Positions 22,679-29,333 of a stretch of 44,945 bases of DNA are shown in pieces (within the stretch, counting starts at the first letter, position 1; every line of letters begins with the position of its first letter). This DNA comes from Bacillota bacterium (lineage in GTDB: Bacteria; Bacillota; Clostridia; Lachnospirales; Lachnospiraceae). The notes beneath the pieces were generated by a model. The model had not been told where the DNA came from, ran no database searches, and saw nothing but the letters and a program-made list of their open reading frames with translations. The translations under genes and the position numbers were made by a program. The stretch is from assembly GCA_023393095.1 (NCBI GenBank), contig JAEWMT010000128.1, positions 1 through 44,945 of the forward strand. Direction: 5' to 3'.

Positions 22679-22751
22679 AATAACTCCGGCTATGATGGGT
22701 GTTCGGGTTACTTGCTATTGATAAGCGGCAAACTTATTCAATAGCTTTTTT
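22679..22751 (+). ncRNA. Candidate antisense-oriented small RNA, about 72 nt
   Basis: Between a 17-bp-spaced promoter (22644-22672) and a perfect-looking plus-strand terminator (stem GCTATTGATAAG with CTTATTCAATAGC, loop CGGCAAA, then six T; 22714-22751) there is room for an RNA of about 72 nt starting near 22679. No credible frame is inside. It is complementary to the leader between the excisionase-like gene and the 198-aa gene on the minus strand, so it may act on that leader. The promoter plus terminator layout is seen directly; the RNA and function are inferred. Confidence 0.6.
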
Positions 22752-22996
22752 CATGTTTCATTTACCTTTCTAATTTTGCCGTAATAAACGCAAGGATCCG
22801 GTTCAGTATCGCTGCTAAGGTAAGCAATCAGCTTGTCCAAATTAATAAGTCTTCTACGTCCAGACCTAAATACCGGTATAGCTCCGGATTTAATTAAACG
22901 ATTAATATGATACTCAGTGAAGCTTGTTTCCGGATCCTGCTGTTTAAAGTATTCTGCTGCCTGGTGTGCTGTTCTCATTCTGGCTACTTCTGACAT
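22751..22996 (-). CDS. Excisionase-like / MerR-type helix-turn-helix protein, 81 aa
   Basis: An 81-aa protein with a winged-helix of the excisionase/MerR type: 'TAHQAAEYFKQQDPETSFTE' then YHINRLIKSGAIPVFRSGRR, and a basic RRRLINLDKL that touches DNA. Such small proteins act as recombination directionality factors or transcription regulators. It is far from the integrase and in the early operon, so regulation is at least as likely as excision. The start has an AGGAGG upstream. Confidence 0.75.
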   Translation of the reverse strand: MSEVARMRTAHQAAEYFKQQDPETSFTEYHINRLIKSGAIPVFRSGRRRLINLDKLIAYLSSDTEPDPCVYYGKIRKVNET

Positions 22997-23007
22997 AAAA
23001 TCACCTC

Positions 23008-23928
23008 CTATTTTACCCTCTTAAATTGCTTTGGAACGCGCTTCTTAGGCTTATATGTCTTTGTAATCTGCCCAGTACGGTTATTAATTAAATATCCGTC
23101 TACAGAGTCATAAGAATAGGTATCGACACCGTTCTCTTCAAGAAATTCTTCCATTATTCCCTTGCCACTTTGCAATTTATAAAGGTTACTCATTGCAGAC
23201 ATATACTCCACAAGGAAAAGTCTTACGCGCATATTCTCATAGTCCCACAAGAAATTGAAAGCATTACCTTTTCCGATCACCTTATCTGGTCCATGTTTTT
23301 TAATAACATCCATCGAGTAAAAATAATCCTTACATTGAAATTTCTTTCCGTCATACGTTTTATCAATTGGAAATATTTGCGTCAATTCTATAGGGGTAAG
23401 GCTTCCAATAGCATCCATAAATTCGCTCATCAAATAAAATTCCCTAAATATTGTTTCTTCTTCAGAGTTCTTTATTTCACTGATTAATCGATCTCGCGAT
23501 ACATAATTAACCACCAGAAAAATAAATTTCTTAAGTTCGTCCTTATCTTCGTAAGGTATGTAGCCGTCATGCTTAAGTAGAAGGCCTAGATAAGCATTAG
23601 CAAAAGCTTTGACCCTTGCATCTTTTATATTTGATGATTTGTAGTTGAGTTTTTTGGCGTTAATGCCATCTGCTATGTACTTATCCCAATACTGTTTTTC
23701 ATAAAAGAATGTTACAATTTCATCCTTGCAAGAAAAAATATTATCACATGCCTTTTCATATAGTTCTTTTGCCGGTATAGTGTTTATATCATCATCCGGA
23801 CCGCAGATATCCAATGTGCCCTCATAATAATCTTTAAGCTCTGATACAACAGCATCCCTGTTGTCTAGCAACCATTTATAAGTAACCGATTCATTCTCTG
23901 GTAATATTAAATTACTATTCAGTTCCAT
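23008..23928 (-). CDS. Unknown phage protein, 306 aa
   Basis: A 306-aa protein starting MELNSNLILPENESVTYKWL. It is mainly helical with a basic C terminus (PKKRVPKQFKRVK) that could bind nucleic acid. No conserved motif is recognised. It begins about 150 nt downstream of the AntA gene, after the tandem palindromes at 24006-24056, and is the first full gene behind them, so its expression may depend on that region. AGGAGG lies 7 nt before the ATG. Confidence 0.55.
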   Translation of the reverse strand: MELNSNLILPENESVTYKWLLDNRDAVVSELKDYYEGTLDICGPDDDINTIPAKELYEKACDNIFSCKDEIVTFFYEKQYWDKYIADGINAKKLNYKSSNIKDARVKAFANAYLGLLLKHDGYIPYEDKDELKKFIFLVVNYVSRDRLISEIKNSEEETIFREFYLMSEFMDAIGSLTPIELTQIFPIDKTYDGKKFQCKDYFYSMDVIKKHGPDKVIGKGNAFNFLWDYENMRVRLFLVEYMSAMSNLYKLQSGKGIMEEFLEENGVDTYSYDSVDGYLINNRTGQITKTYKPKKRVPKQFKRVK

Positions 23929-24005
23929 ATAAAGTCCTCCTATTATTTTGTTTACTCGCCATATAAGGCGAACGGTAAATTTTACGGTCTGCGTAATTTA
24001 TAGGT

Positions 24006-24056
24006 AAGTCACTATAAGTGACTTGGCTCCTACAAAGTCAATGATATTGACTTTGT
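24006..24056. promoter_or_regulatory. Two tandem 19-bp palindromes (operator pair or RNA hairpins)
   Basis: AAGTCACT-ATA-AGTGACTT (24006-24024) and AAGTCAAT-GAT-ATTGACTT (24035-24053, extended to an 11-bp stem at 24032-24056). Both share the form AAGTCA(A/C)T-N3-A(T/G)TGACTT and their centres are 29 bp apart. They lie between the AntA gene and the 306-aa gene. A T-run does not follow either, so they are not simple terminators. Two further short hairpins (TCGCC/GGCGA, GTAAA/TTTAC) are next to them at 23956-23985. Confidence 0.6.
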
Positions 24057-24084
24057 GCTTCCTAATAGCCATGTCCTATTATGC

Positions 24085-24209
24085 CTATAGTAGCTCCTTA
24101 ACCTTGGCAACTCCCTTTTCGTTATACCGAAATGACGGGACTTCCTTAGGGCTGTATGGAGATTTATCCATTACAGTAATTCCGTATTCAGCAGTCTTGA
24201 GGTTATTTT
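24085..24209 (-). pseudogene. Detached C-terminal end of the AntA-type antirepressor
   Basis: After residue 211 of the AntA protein, the -1 frame continues with an intact, protein-like sequence (NNLKTAEYGITVMD, then DKSPYSPKEVPSFRYNEKGV) and ends in KVKELL and a TAG at 24087-24085. This looks like the natural C terminus, now out of frame because an A-run (24206-24209, four A on the minus strand) lacks one base. With that A added the full protein would have 251 aa. Confidence 0.75.
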
Positions 24210-24839
24210 GTTAGCGATACTTCCCACCTTATTTGAGCTGATTCCAAGCATTTTACCTACTTCTGTAGCTGAATACGTCTTTTCCACTTGCGGGAGATAA
24301 TTCCCCATATCAATACCAGTTACATCTTCAATGCTCTTAAGTCCAAATACCTCCGCAGCTATCGGTGACAGTTTCTTATCCTTTATAGTGGACATCAATG
24401 TTTTAAGCGTCCGATTCTGTGCATTCAATAACATTGCCTTTGCCCTGTCCTGCTGAGCTTTAATTTTAAGTGTTTCTAAACTATCGATTGAAACAGAATT
24501 TATAGTGTCGTACTTCTTTTCTACTTGGATAAAATACCTTCTGGTCTGTTTGCCAATTGCATTACGCTCCAGCATTGCCATTTCTTTGGCGATATCAAGC
24601 TTAATTATATATTCTGTGATGGGGCGCCCTCCTTGAGGTTTTTCACTTTTTTGTGAAAAACTCTCATAATCAACATTCTCAACAGCATCACACTCTTTAA
24701 GGCGGTCCTTAACCCAGTCAGTATATTGCCTCCTACTTTGTAAAGCTTGGAATAACTCCGTTCCGTACACAACCTTTTCTCCAGTATCCGTCACATATAC
24801 TGGAACCAATTCATTTTCAATTAACTTTAAATCGTTCAT
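24171..24839 (-). CDS. AntA/AntB-type antirepressor, 3' end frameshifted
   Basis: A 222-aa protein. Residues 20-110 are the AntA domain ('VVYGTELFQALQSRRQYTDW', then 'GRPITEYIIKLDIAKEMAML' and 'IGKQTRRYFIQVEKKY'). A helical linker follows, then a KilAC-like HTH beginning at 'KTYSATEVGKMLGISSNKVG'. The last 11 residues (ITSRLLNTELL) are out of the original frame; the natural end is encoded at 24085-24209. The loss removes about 40 residues of the C-terminal domain. Antirepressors free the lytic promoter from CI. It lies right behind the Cro/CI-like gene. Confidence 0.8.
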   Translation of the reverse strand: MNDLKLIENELVPVYVTDTGEKVVYGTELFQALQSRRQYTDWVKDRLKECDAVENVDYESFSQKSEKPQGGRPITEYIIKLDIAKEMAMLERNAIGKQTRRYFIQVEKKYDTINSVSIDSLETLKIKAQQDRAKAMLLNAQNRTLKTLMSTIKDKKLSPIAAEVFGLKSIEDVTGIDMGNYLPQVEKTYSATEVGKMLGISSNKVGSIANKITSRLLNTELL

Positions 24840-24853
24840 TCGATCATCCTTTC

Positions 24854-25168
24854 TTAGACTGTTTGTCCACTTTTAATAATTGAGATATAGCATTTTACTA
24901 ACCCTTTTTGGGTTGGGCTGAGGAAAGTAAATTCTTTCGTTAATTCTAATGTGTCCTGATCTGGAATATCCAAATCATCAGAAAGTAGCCAGTCAGTAGT
25001 TACATTGAAATAATCTGCAACGACTTTAATTTTATCTGCCGAAGGGCTTGCCTTTTCCCATTTATGAATAGTACCATTACCAAATTCCAGAATTTTTTCA
25101 AGTTTCGACACTTTAATGTTTTTTTCGTCACATAAACGCTTAACCTTTTGATAAATCACATGAATCAC
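24854..25168 (-). CDS. XRE-family regulator, Cro/CI-like, minus strand
   Basis: A 104-aa protein with an N-terminal helix-turn-helix ('VSKLEKILEFGNGTIHKWEK') and the 'ADKIKVVADYFNVTTDWLLS' segment typical of XRE repressors. The C-terminal 30 residues are short, so it lacks the large dimerisation domain of classic CI. It is closely similar to the plus-strand repressor at 25401-25736 over the HTH, suggesting a common origin. As first gene of the early transcript it plays the Cro-like part. AGGAGGTGA lies 5 nt before the ATG. Confidence 0.85.
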   Translation of the reverse strand: MIHVIYQKVKRLCDEKNIKVSKLEKILEFGNGTIHKWEKASPSADKIKVVADYFNVTTDWLLSDDLDIPDQDTLELTKEFTFLSPTQKGLVKCYISIIKSGQTV

Positions 25169-25202
25169 CTCCTATTATTTTCAAGTTTTTAACATAATTA
25201 TA

Positions 25203-25347
25203 TTGACAATCACTAGAAAATAATCTATTATAATATTGCTGGTATTTAATAGCTTATTTTCATGTAATTTTTTAAAATAATACTGGATTCTAATTATTTA
25301 ATAGCTTATAATCATGTTGTAACTTCATACTACATGATTATAAGCTA
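25203..25347. promoter_or_regulatory. Lysis/lysogeny switch: divergent promoters and three 16-bp operator copies
   Basis: Three copies of TAGCTTATnnTCATGT lie between the divergent repressor genes: 25250-25265 and 25302-25317 in direct orientation (each within a longer TATTTAATAGCTTAT repeat), and 25332-25347 inverted. The last two form a perfect 16-bp inverted repeat around a 14-nt spacer. A plus-strand promoter (TTGTAA at 25317-25322, TATAAG at 25339-25344) overlaps this pair, and another TTGACA is at 25203-25208 with TATTAT 17 bp on. The layout is that of a phage operator region; which repressor binds is inferred. Confidence 0.75.
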
Positions 25348-25400
25348 GTTGTCAAGGATTTATTTATGATTTTATTCATGCAAATTTATGGAGGTATATT

Positions 25401-25736
25401 ATGACATTACGAGATCGTATTCGAGAGCTTGCAAAGCTTAGGGGGTTGAGCTTGCCAAAGCTCGAAGCAGAGCTAGGCTTTGGAAATGGGACAATAGTTA
25501 GATGGGACACAGCTTCACCTACTGCCGAAAAATTGCAGATAGTAGCAGATTATTTAGATGTTTCAGTGGATTACCTACTAGGAAGAGAATCTGAATCCGA
25601 TGACGATTTACGAAAAATCGAACGCGCCAGAAATAAAATGACTCCTAAAGATCAGAAAAAGATGTTGAATATTCTTAAAGCATCCTTCCAAGAATATTTT
25701 GATGATGACTACGAAGAAGATGATTTAGATGAATAA
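25401..25736 (+). CDS. ImmR-like XRE-family repressor
   Basis: A 111-aa repressor with an N-terminal XRE helix-turn-helix ('LSLPKLEAELGFGNGTIVRW', 'AEKLQIVADYLDVSVDYLLG') and a short acidic C terminus (DDDYEEDDLDE). Size and the overlapping metallopeptidase gene match the ImmR-ImmA pair of mobile elements such as ICEBs1, in which ImmA cleaves ImmR on induction. GGAGG lies 6 nt before the ATG. It should keep the prophage silent by binding the 16-bp operators upstream. Confidence 0.88.
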   Translation: MTLRDRIRELAKLRGLSLPKLEAELGFGNGTIVRWDTASPTAEKLQIVADYLDVSVDYLLGRESESDDDLRKIERARNKMTPKDQKKMLNILKASFQEYFDDDYEEDDLDE

Positions 25737-26814
25737 GTCATTAAGAAGTAAGATTAAGGGTATGGTGCTGTTTACACTAAATACATGTGATAGAGTTGAA
25801 TTTCCTGTTAATATAAAATATATATGTAGGCATCAACCCGGAGTGAGACTAATACCATACAGTAAACAGATGCAAAAGTATAATTTGTCTTATAGTGAAA
25901 TGCTAGAACAAGCTGAAACAGAAGACGCCTTTACTATATATGATGCAAAAAAAGATAAATACCTTATATTTTATAATGATTTAGATCAAGAAATAATGGG
26001 TACAAACAGATACCGCTGGAATATAGCCCATGAATTAGGACATGTTATGCTTGGGCATCATAAAAGGAGTAAGAAAACAAAGATTTTCCGTAATTCATTG
26101 AGCAAAAATGAGTATAATGCACTTGAGGATGAAGCTGATTATTTTGCTTCATATATACTTGTACCTTACTCTGTTTTACACTATGCTAACCCGACAAGTC
26201 CGTCACAATTAAGAAATATTTGCAAAATCTCGAACAAAGCCGCAAAAATTCGTTACAAAGAATTCTTAATTTGGCGATCTAAAAACCCAAAGGCTCTGTA
26301 CGATAGTATGGTTAGGAAAATATTTGCTAAAGATTGTTTTAAAAAATTTTGTAATAATTGTGGCAGTTCAATTATAACAAAAAAGAACATATCTTTTTGT
26401 CCGATATGTGGTAAAGAGGAATTAAAATGGGGGAATGGAACCATGATTTATAAAAAATATGATACTCATGAAGATATTAATAAGGTTAAAATATGTCTGA
26501 ATTGCGATAATGAAGAAACAAATATTGCAGGTGATTTTTGTCAAATCTGCGGCAAGCCACTCGTAAACAAATGCGATGACAGAGGATGGGACAATTATCC
26601 TTCTGACGATGGGCGCCCATGCGGAAAGCCGGTGCCATCGAATGCTAGATACTGCCCGTATTGTGGTGGTAAAACCACTTTTCTTAATGATGGTGTATTA
26701 GAAGAATGGGAAGTAGAAAGAAAAGAACAAGAAGCAGAGGATGAATTAAACAATAAAATGGATCGCTATATGAATATACCCGATGGTTTAGATGAAGAAT
26801 TACCATTTAATTAA
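25729..26814 (+). CDS. ImmA/IrrE-type metallopeptidase with C-terminal zinc ribbons
   Basis: A 361-aa protein. The N-terminal 190 residues are an ImmA/IrrE zinc protease: HELGH at 101-105 (active-site HExxH) and a downstream acidic helix (NEYNALEDEADYFASYILVP) that gives the third ligand. From about residue 203 onward there are at least three Cys-pair modules (NNCGSS, CPICGK, CLNCDN, CQICGK, CPYCGG), that is, zinc ribbons, ended by an acidic tail. ImmA proteins usually end after about 170-250 residues, so the ribbon part is an added domain. It overlaps the repressor gene by 8 nt and probably inactivates it on induction. Confidence 0.87.
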   Translation: MNKSLRSKIKGMVLFTLNTCDRVEFPVNIKYICRHQPGVRLIPYSKQMQKYNLSYSEMLEQAETEDAFTIYDAKKDKYLIFYNDLDQEIMGTNRYRWNIAHELGHVMLGHHKRSKKTKIFRNSLSKNEYNALEDEADYFASYILVPYSVLHYANPTSPSQLRNICKISNKAAKIRYKEFLIWRSKNPKALYDSMVRKIFAKDCFKKFCNNCGSSIITKKNISFCPICGKEELKWGNGTMIYKKYDTHEDINKVKICLNCDNEETNIAGDFCQICGKPLVNKCDDRGWDNYPSDDGRPCGKPVPSNARYCPYCGGKTTFLNDGVLEEWEVERKEQEAEDELNNKMDRYMNIPDGLDEELPFN

Positions 26815-26930
26815 GTTCTAAATATTGACATAATAGTACAAATATACCATACTAATTTATGAGACAAATAATTACATAAATGAATCTCAAAAGAGTTCAT
26901 TATAATTAATTTAAGAAAAGGGGTATTAGT

Positions 26931-27998
26931 ATGGATTTTATTGATGAATTAAAAGTATTTTCAACCAGAGTAGCGAAGTTAAAGGATCAAATAACCACTG
27001 AAGAAGCAACCAAAATGTCTCTTATTATTCCATTCTTTCAATTGCTTGGTTATGATGTATTTAACCCCGATGAATTCACTCCTGAATATACTGCAGACGT
27101 AGGAATTAAAAAAGGGGAAAAAGTTGACTATGCTATTATAAAAGATGGTTCTCCTGCGATTCTTATCGAATGTAAATGGTGTGGAGAAGGACTTGATAAA
27201 CATAGCTCTCAATTGTTCAGATATTTTGGAACCTCATCTGCTAAATTTGGAATATTGACAAATGGTATTGTTTATAAGTTTTATACTGATCTTGATGAAT
27301 CAAATAAAATGGATATGACACCTTTTCTTGAATTTGATATGTTGAATATTAAGCCAAACATTGTATCAGAGTTAAAAAAATTCAGTAAATCAGCCTTTGA
27401 CGTGGATAATATATTCAGTACTGCATCCGAGCTCAAGTATTCAAAAGCTATAAAAAGCCTCTTTTCTGATCAATTAAAAGAACCAACTGATGATTTTGTA
27501 AAATACATATTAAGCGGGGTTTATGAAGGTGTCAAAACGCAAAATATTATAGATAAATTCAGAAATATCGTAAAGAAAGCATTAAATGATTATATCAGCG
27601 AATTGATGAATGAAAAAATTTCAACTGCTCTAAAGACTGAAGAAGAAGTCGCCGCCGTAATCGAGGATCCAGTTGATCAAGAATTGAATACAGAAGAAAA
27701 CAAAATACATACAACTGATATGGAGATAGAAAGTTTTTATATCATAAAGGGAATTCTTGTTGGAATCTGTCAAGCGAGTGATATTACTTATAAAGACAAT
27801 GAGCGTTACTTCTCAGTTTTATATAAGGGTAGCGTAAGAAAAACTATTTGTAGAATAATATTAGACGGGAAGAAAAAACAAATAATGATACCTGACGAGA
27901 AAAAGGATTTCGTTCGTACCTATATAGACTCAATAGATGATTTATATAATTTTAAATCTGAGTTATCTAATGTTGTATTGAAATATATTAATGATTAA
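26931..27998 (+). CDS. PD-(D/E)XK nuclease-like protein (HsdR N-terminal type), possible defence cargo
   Basis: A 355-aa protein whose first 130 residues resemble the HsdR_N-type nuclease fold of type I restriction enzymes. Conserved residues: Asp67 in EKVDYAI and Glu80-Cys-Lys82 in ILIECKW, followed by a Gln/Arg helix (SSQLFRYFG). The helicase and translocase parts of HsdR are absent. The C-terminal half (about 220-355) is helical then beta-rich, with no recognised motif. A GGGG-type site precedes the ATG. It lies between the immunity genes and integrase, a usual cargo place. Solo HsdR_N proteins occur in prophages; the target is unknown. Confidence 0.75.
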   Translation: MDFIDELKVFSTRVAKLKDQITTEEATKMSLIIPFFQLLGYDVFNPDEFTPEYTADVGIKKGEKVDYAIIKDGSPAILIECKWCGEGLDKHSSQLFRYFGTSSAKFGILTNGIVYKFYTDLDESNKMDMTPFLEFDMLNIKPNIVSELKKFSKSAFDVDNIFSTASELKYSKAIKSLFSDQLKEPTDDFVKYILSGVYEGVKTQNIIDKFRNIVKKALNDYISELMNEKISTALKTEEEVAAVIEDPVDQELNTEENKIHTTDMEIESFYIIKGILVGICQASDITYKDNERYFSVLYKGSVRKTICRIILDGKKKQIMIPDEKKDFVRTYIDSIDDLYNFKSELSNVVLKYIND

Positions 27999-28069
27999 TT
28001 AATATACAGGTACATCACAACCATAGTGGTACAGAATTATGCACCTCTAAATAAGGAGATTTGGCAATT

Positions 28070-29218
28070 ATGAATAAAGGCGGGGTTAATGTATATGAAC
28101 GTGAAAAGTTATATGAAGAGGTTTGGAATGCTCCTGTAACGCAAGTAGCAAAGTCATATGGCGTTTCTGATGTCGCTATACGAAAGATTTGTAGATCAAT
28201 GAAAATTCCTACTCCTTCGAACGGTTATTGGACAAAATTAAGACATGGAAAGCCCGTTAAAAGACCCCCTCTTCCGTTAGATTATGACGGTGAAACAACT
28301 AAAACCGGTATTGATCCCAATGCTCCAAAAAATATTGTTGTTCAAACGATTATAGAACCATTATCTTTCCTAACTCCATCAGAAAGAGAGAACTTTCAAA
28401 AGGTAACCTTATTATTCAAAATGGATCCTGATAAAGCATTAAATAAAGAGGTCTTAAATTATAATTCCAACAAAAACATATTAAACTATGCCATATCTGA
28501 AAAAGAACATGCAAGAGCCCATAAAATATTTAATGGCCTAGTTTACGGTATCAAACAATTAGGTTATTCGCTCCATGAAGATTTATCATTTTGTATACGT
28601 GGTGAAGTTGTTTCTTTTTCATTGGTTGAATGCCAAAGCAAAATTAAACATGATATTACACCTGAAGAAAAAGCGGAACTTGATAACTATAATAAAGCCA
28701 AGATGAAACATGAATGGGGTGTTAGAAAACCGTATATACCAATGTATGATCGCCAATATAATGGTGTACTTTCTTTTAATACAATGAAGCATTCCTGTAT
28801 TAGAGATACTGATAAAATCAAATTAGAAAACCGTATACCAGATTTGATAAGTCAATTAATTCAACAATCTGAAATATTACGCAATGAACGCTTAGAACGT
28901 GAAGCCACCGAAAAGGAACGAATCGAAAGAGAAAGACGATGTGAATTACTAAAGGAAGAATATAACAATGATATTGATAAATTGATTTTATTAATTAAAG
29001 AGTCTAATGATTTCGAAATAGCCACCAAAATTCGCGATTATATTTGGTGCATTGAACAAAAAGATCACCATCACGAAAAGGCTGAATGGATAGAATGGGC
29101 GAAGGAAAAAGCTGATTGGTATGATCCAACAATCGATAAACCCGATAAAATATTAGGTCGAAGACTATATGGGTCTGAAATTATTCCAAGGAAAAGAAGT
29201 AGTTATTATTACTGGTAA
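28070..29218 (+). CDS. HTH/coiled-coil protein with GYW-PPLP motif, possible cargo
   Basis: A 382-aa protein. Residues 8-50 form a helix-turn-helix ('EKLYEEVWNAPVTQVAKSYG', then VSDVAIRKICRSMKIP), followed by a conserved GYWTKLRHGKPVKRPPLP segment. This N-terminal region recurs in otherwise unknown bacterial proteins. A long Glu/Arg-rich coiled coil (about 280-320) precedes a helical C terminus. I take the ATG at 28070 with AAGGAG at proper distance, rather than the TTG at 28061. It lies next to the nuclease-like gene, in the cargo interval between repressor and integrase. The function is not established. Confidence 0.6.
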   Translation: MNKGGVNVYEREKLYEEVWNAPVTQVAKSYGVSDVAIRKICRSMKIPTPSNGYWTKLRHGKPVKRPPLPLDYDGETTKTGIDPNAPKNIVVQTIIEPLSFLTPSERENFQKVTLLFKMDPDKALNKEVLNYNSNKNILNYAISEKEHARAHKIFNGLVYGIKQLGYSLHEDLSFCIRGEVVSFSLVECQSKIKHDITPEEKAELDNYNKAKMKHEWGVRKPYIPMYDRQYNGVLSFNTMKHSCIRDTDKIKLENRIPDLISQLIQQSEILRNERLEREATEKERIERERRCELLKEEYNNDIDKLILLIKESNDFEIATKIRDYIWCIEQKDHHHEKAEWIEWAKEKADWYDPTIDKPDKILGRRLYGSEIIPRKRSSYYYW

Positions 29219-29227
29219 CATAGTAAA

Positions 29228-29256
29228 AACCGCCCTGGCACCACCCAAGACGGCTT
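29228..29256 (-). terminator. Strong minus-strand terminator upstream of integrase
   Basis: On the minus strand CCGTCTTGG (29253-29245) pairs with CCAGGGCGG (29238-29230) including two G-U pairs, loop GTGGTG, then TTTTT. On the plus strand the two G-U positions become C-A mismatches, so it is oriented against the plus-strand genes around it. Confidence 0.65.
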
Positions 29257-29260
29257 TAAC

Positions 29261-29291
29261 GATACAATACATACCACGCGATTATTGTATC
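29261..29291. repeat. 8-bp inverted repeat before integrase gene
   Basis: GATACAAT (29261-29268) and ATTGTATC (29284-29291) enclose 15 nt. The site lies 43 nt upstream of the integrase start codon and may control its translation or bind a regulator. Confidence 0.5.
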
Positions 29292-29333
29292 ACACAGGCT
29301 CAATTTACACAATACGAAAGGATGTTTGATACA

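Noticed and set aside
26821..26930. Possible promoter or toxin-antitoxin gene between ImmA-like and nuclease-like genes.
   Set aside because: The region has AT-rich sequence with TTGACA at 26826 but no convincing small frame; a promoter is possible yet not strong enough to list.
29169..29333. N-terminal extension of the integrase to 29169.
   Set aside because: The extension crosses a terminator and an inverted repeat and overlaps the upstream gene; MANIQKRGNG at 29334 is a normal integrase start.
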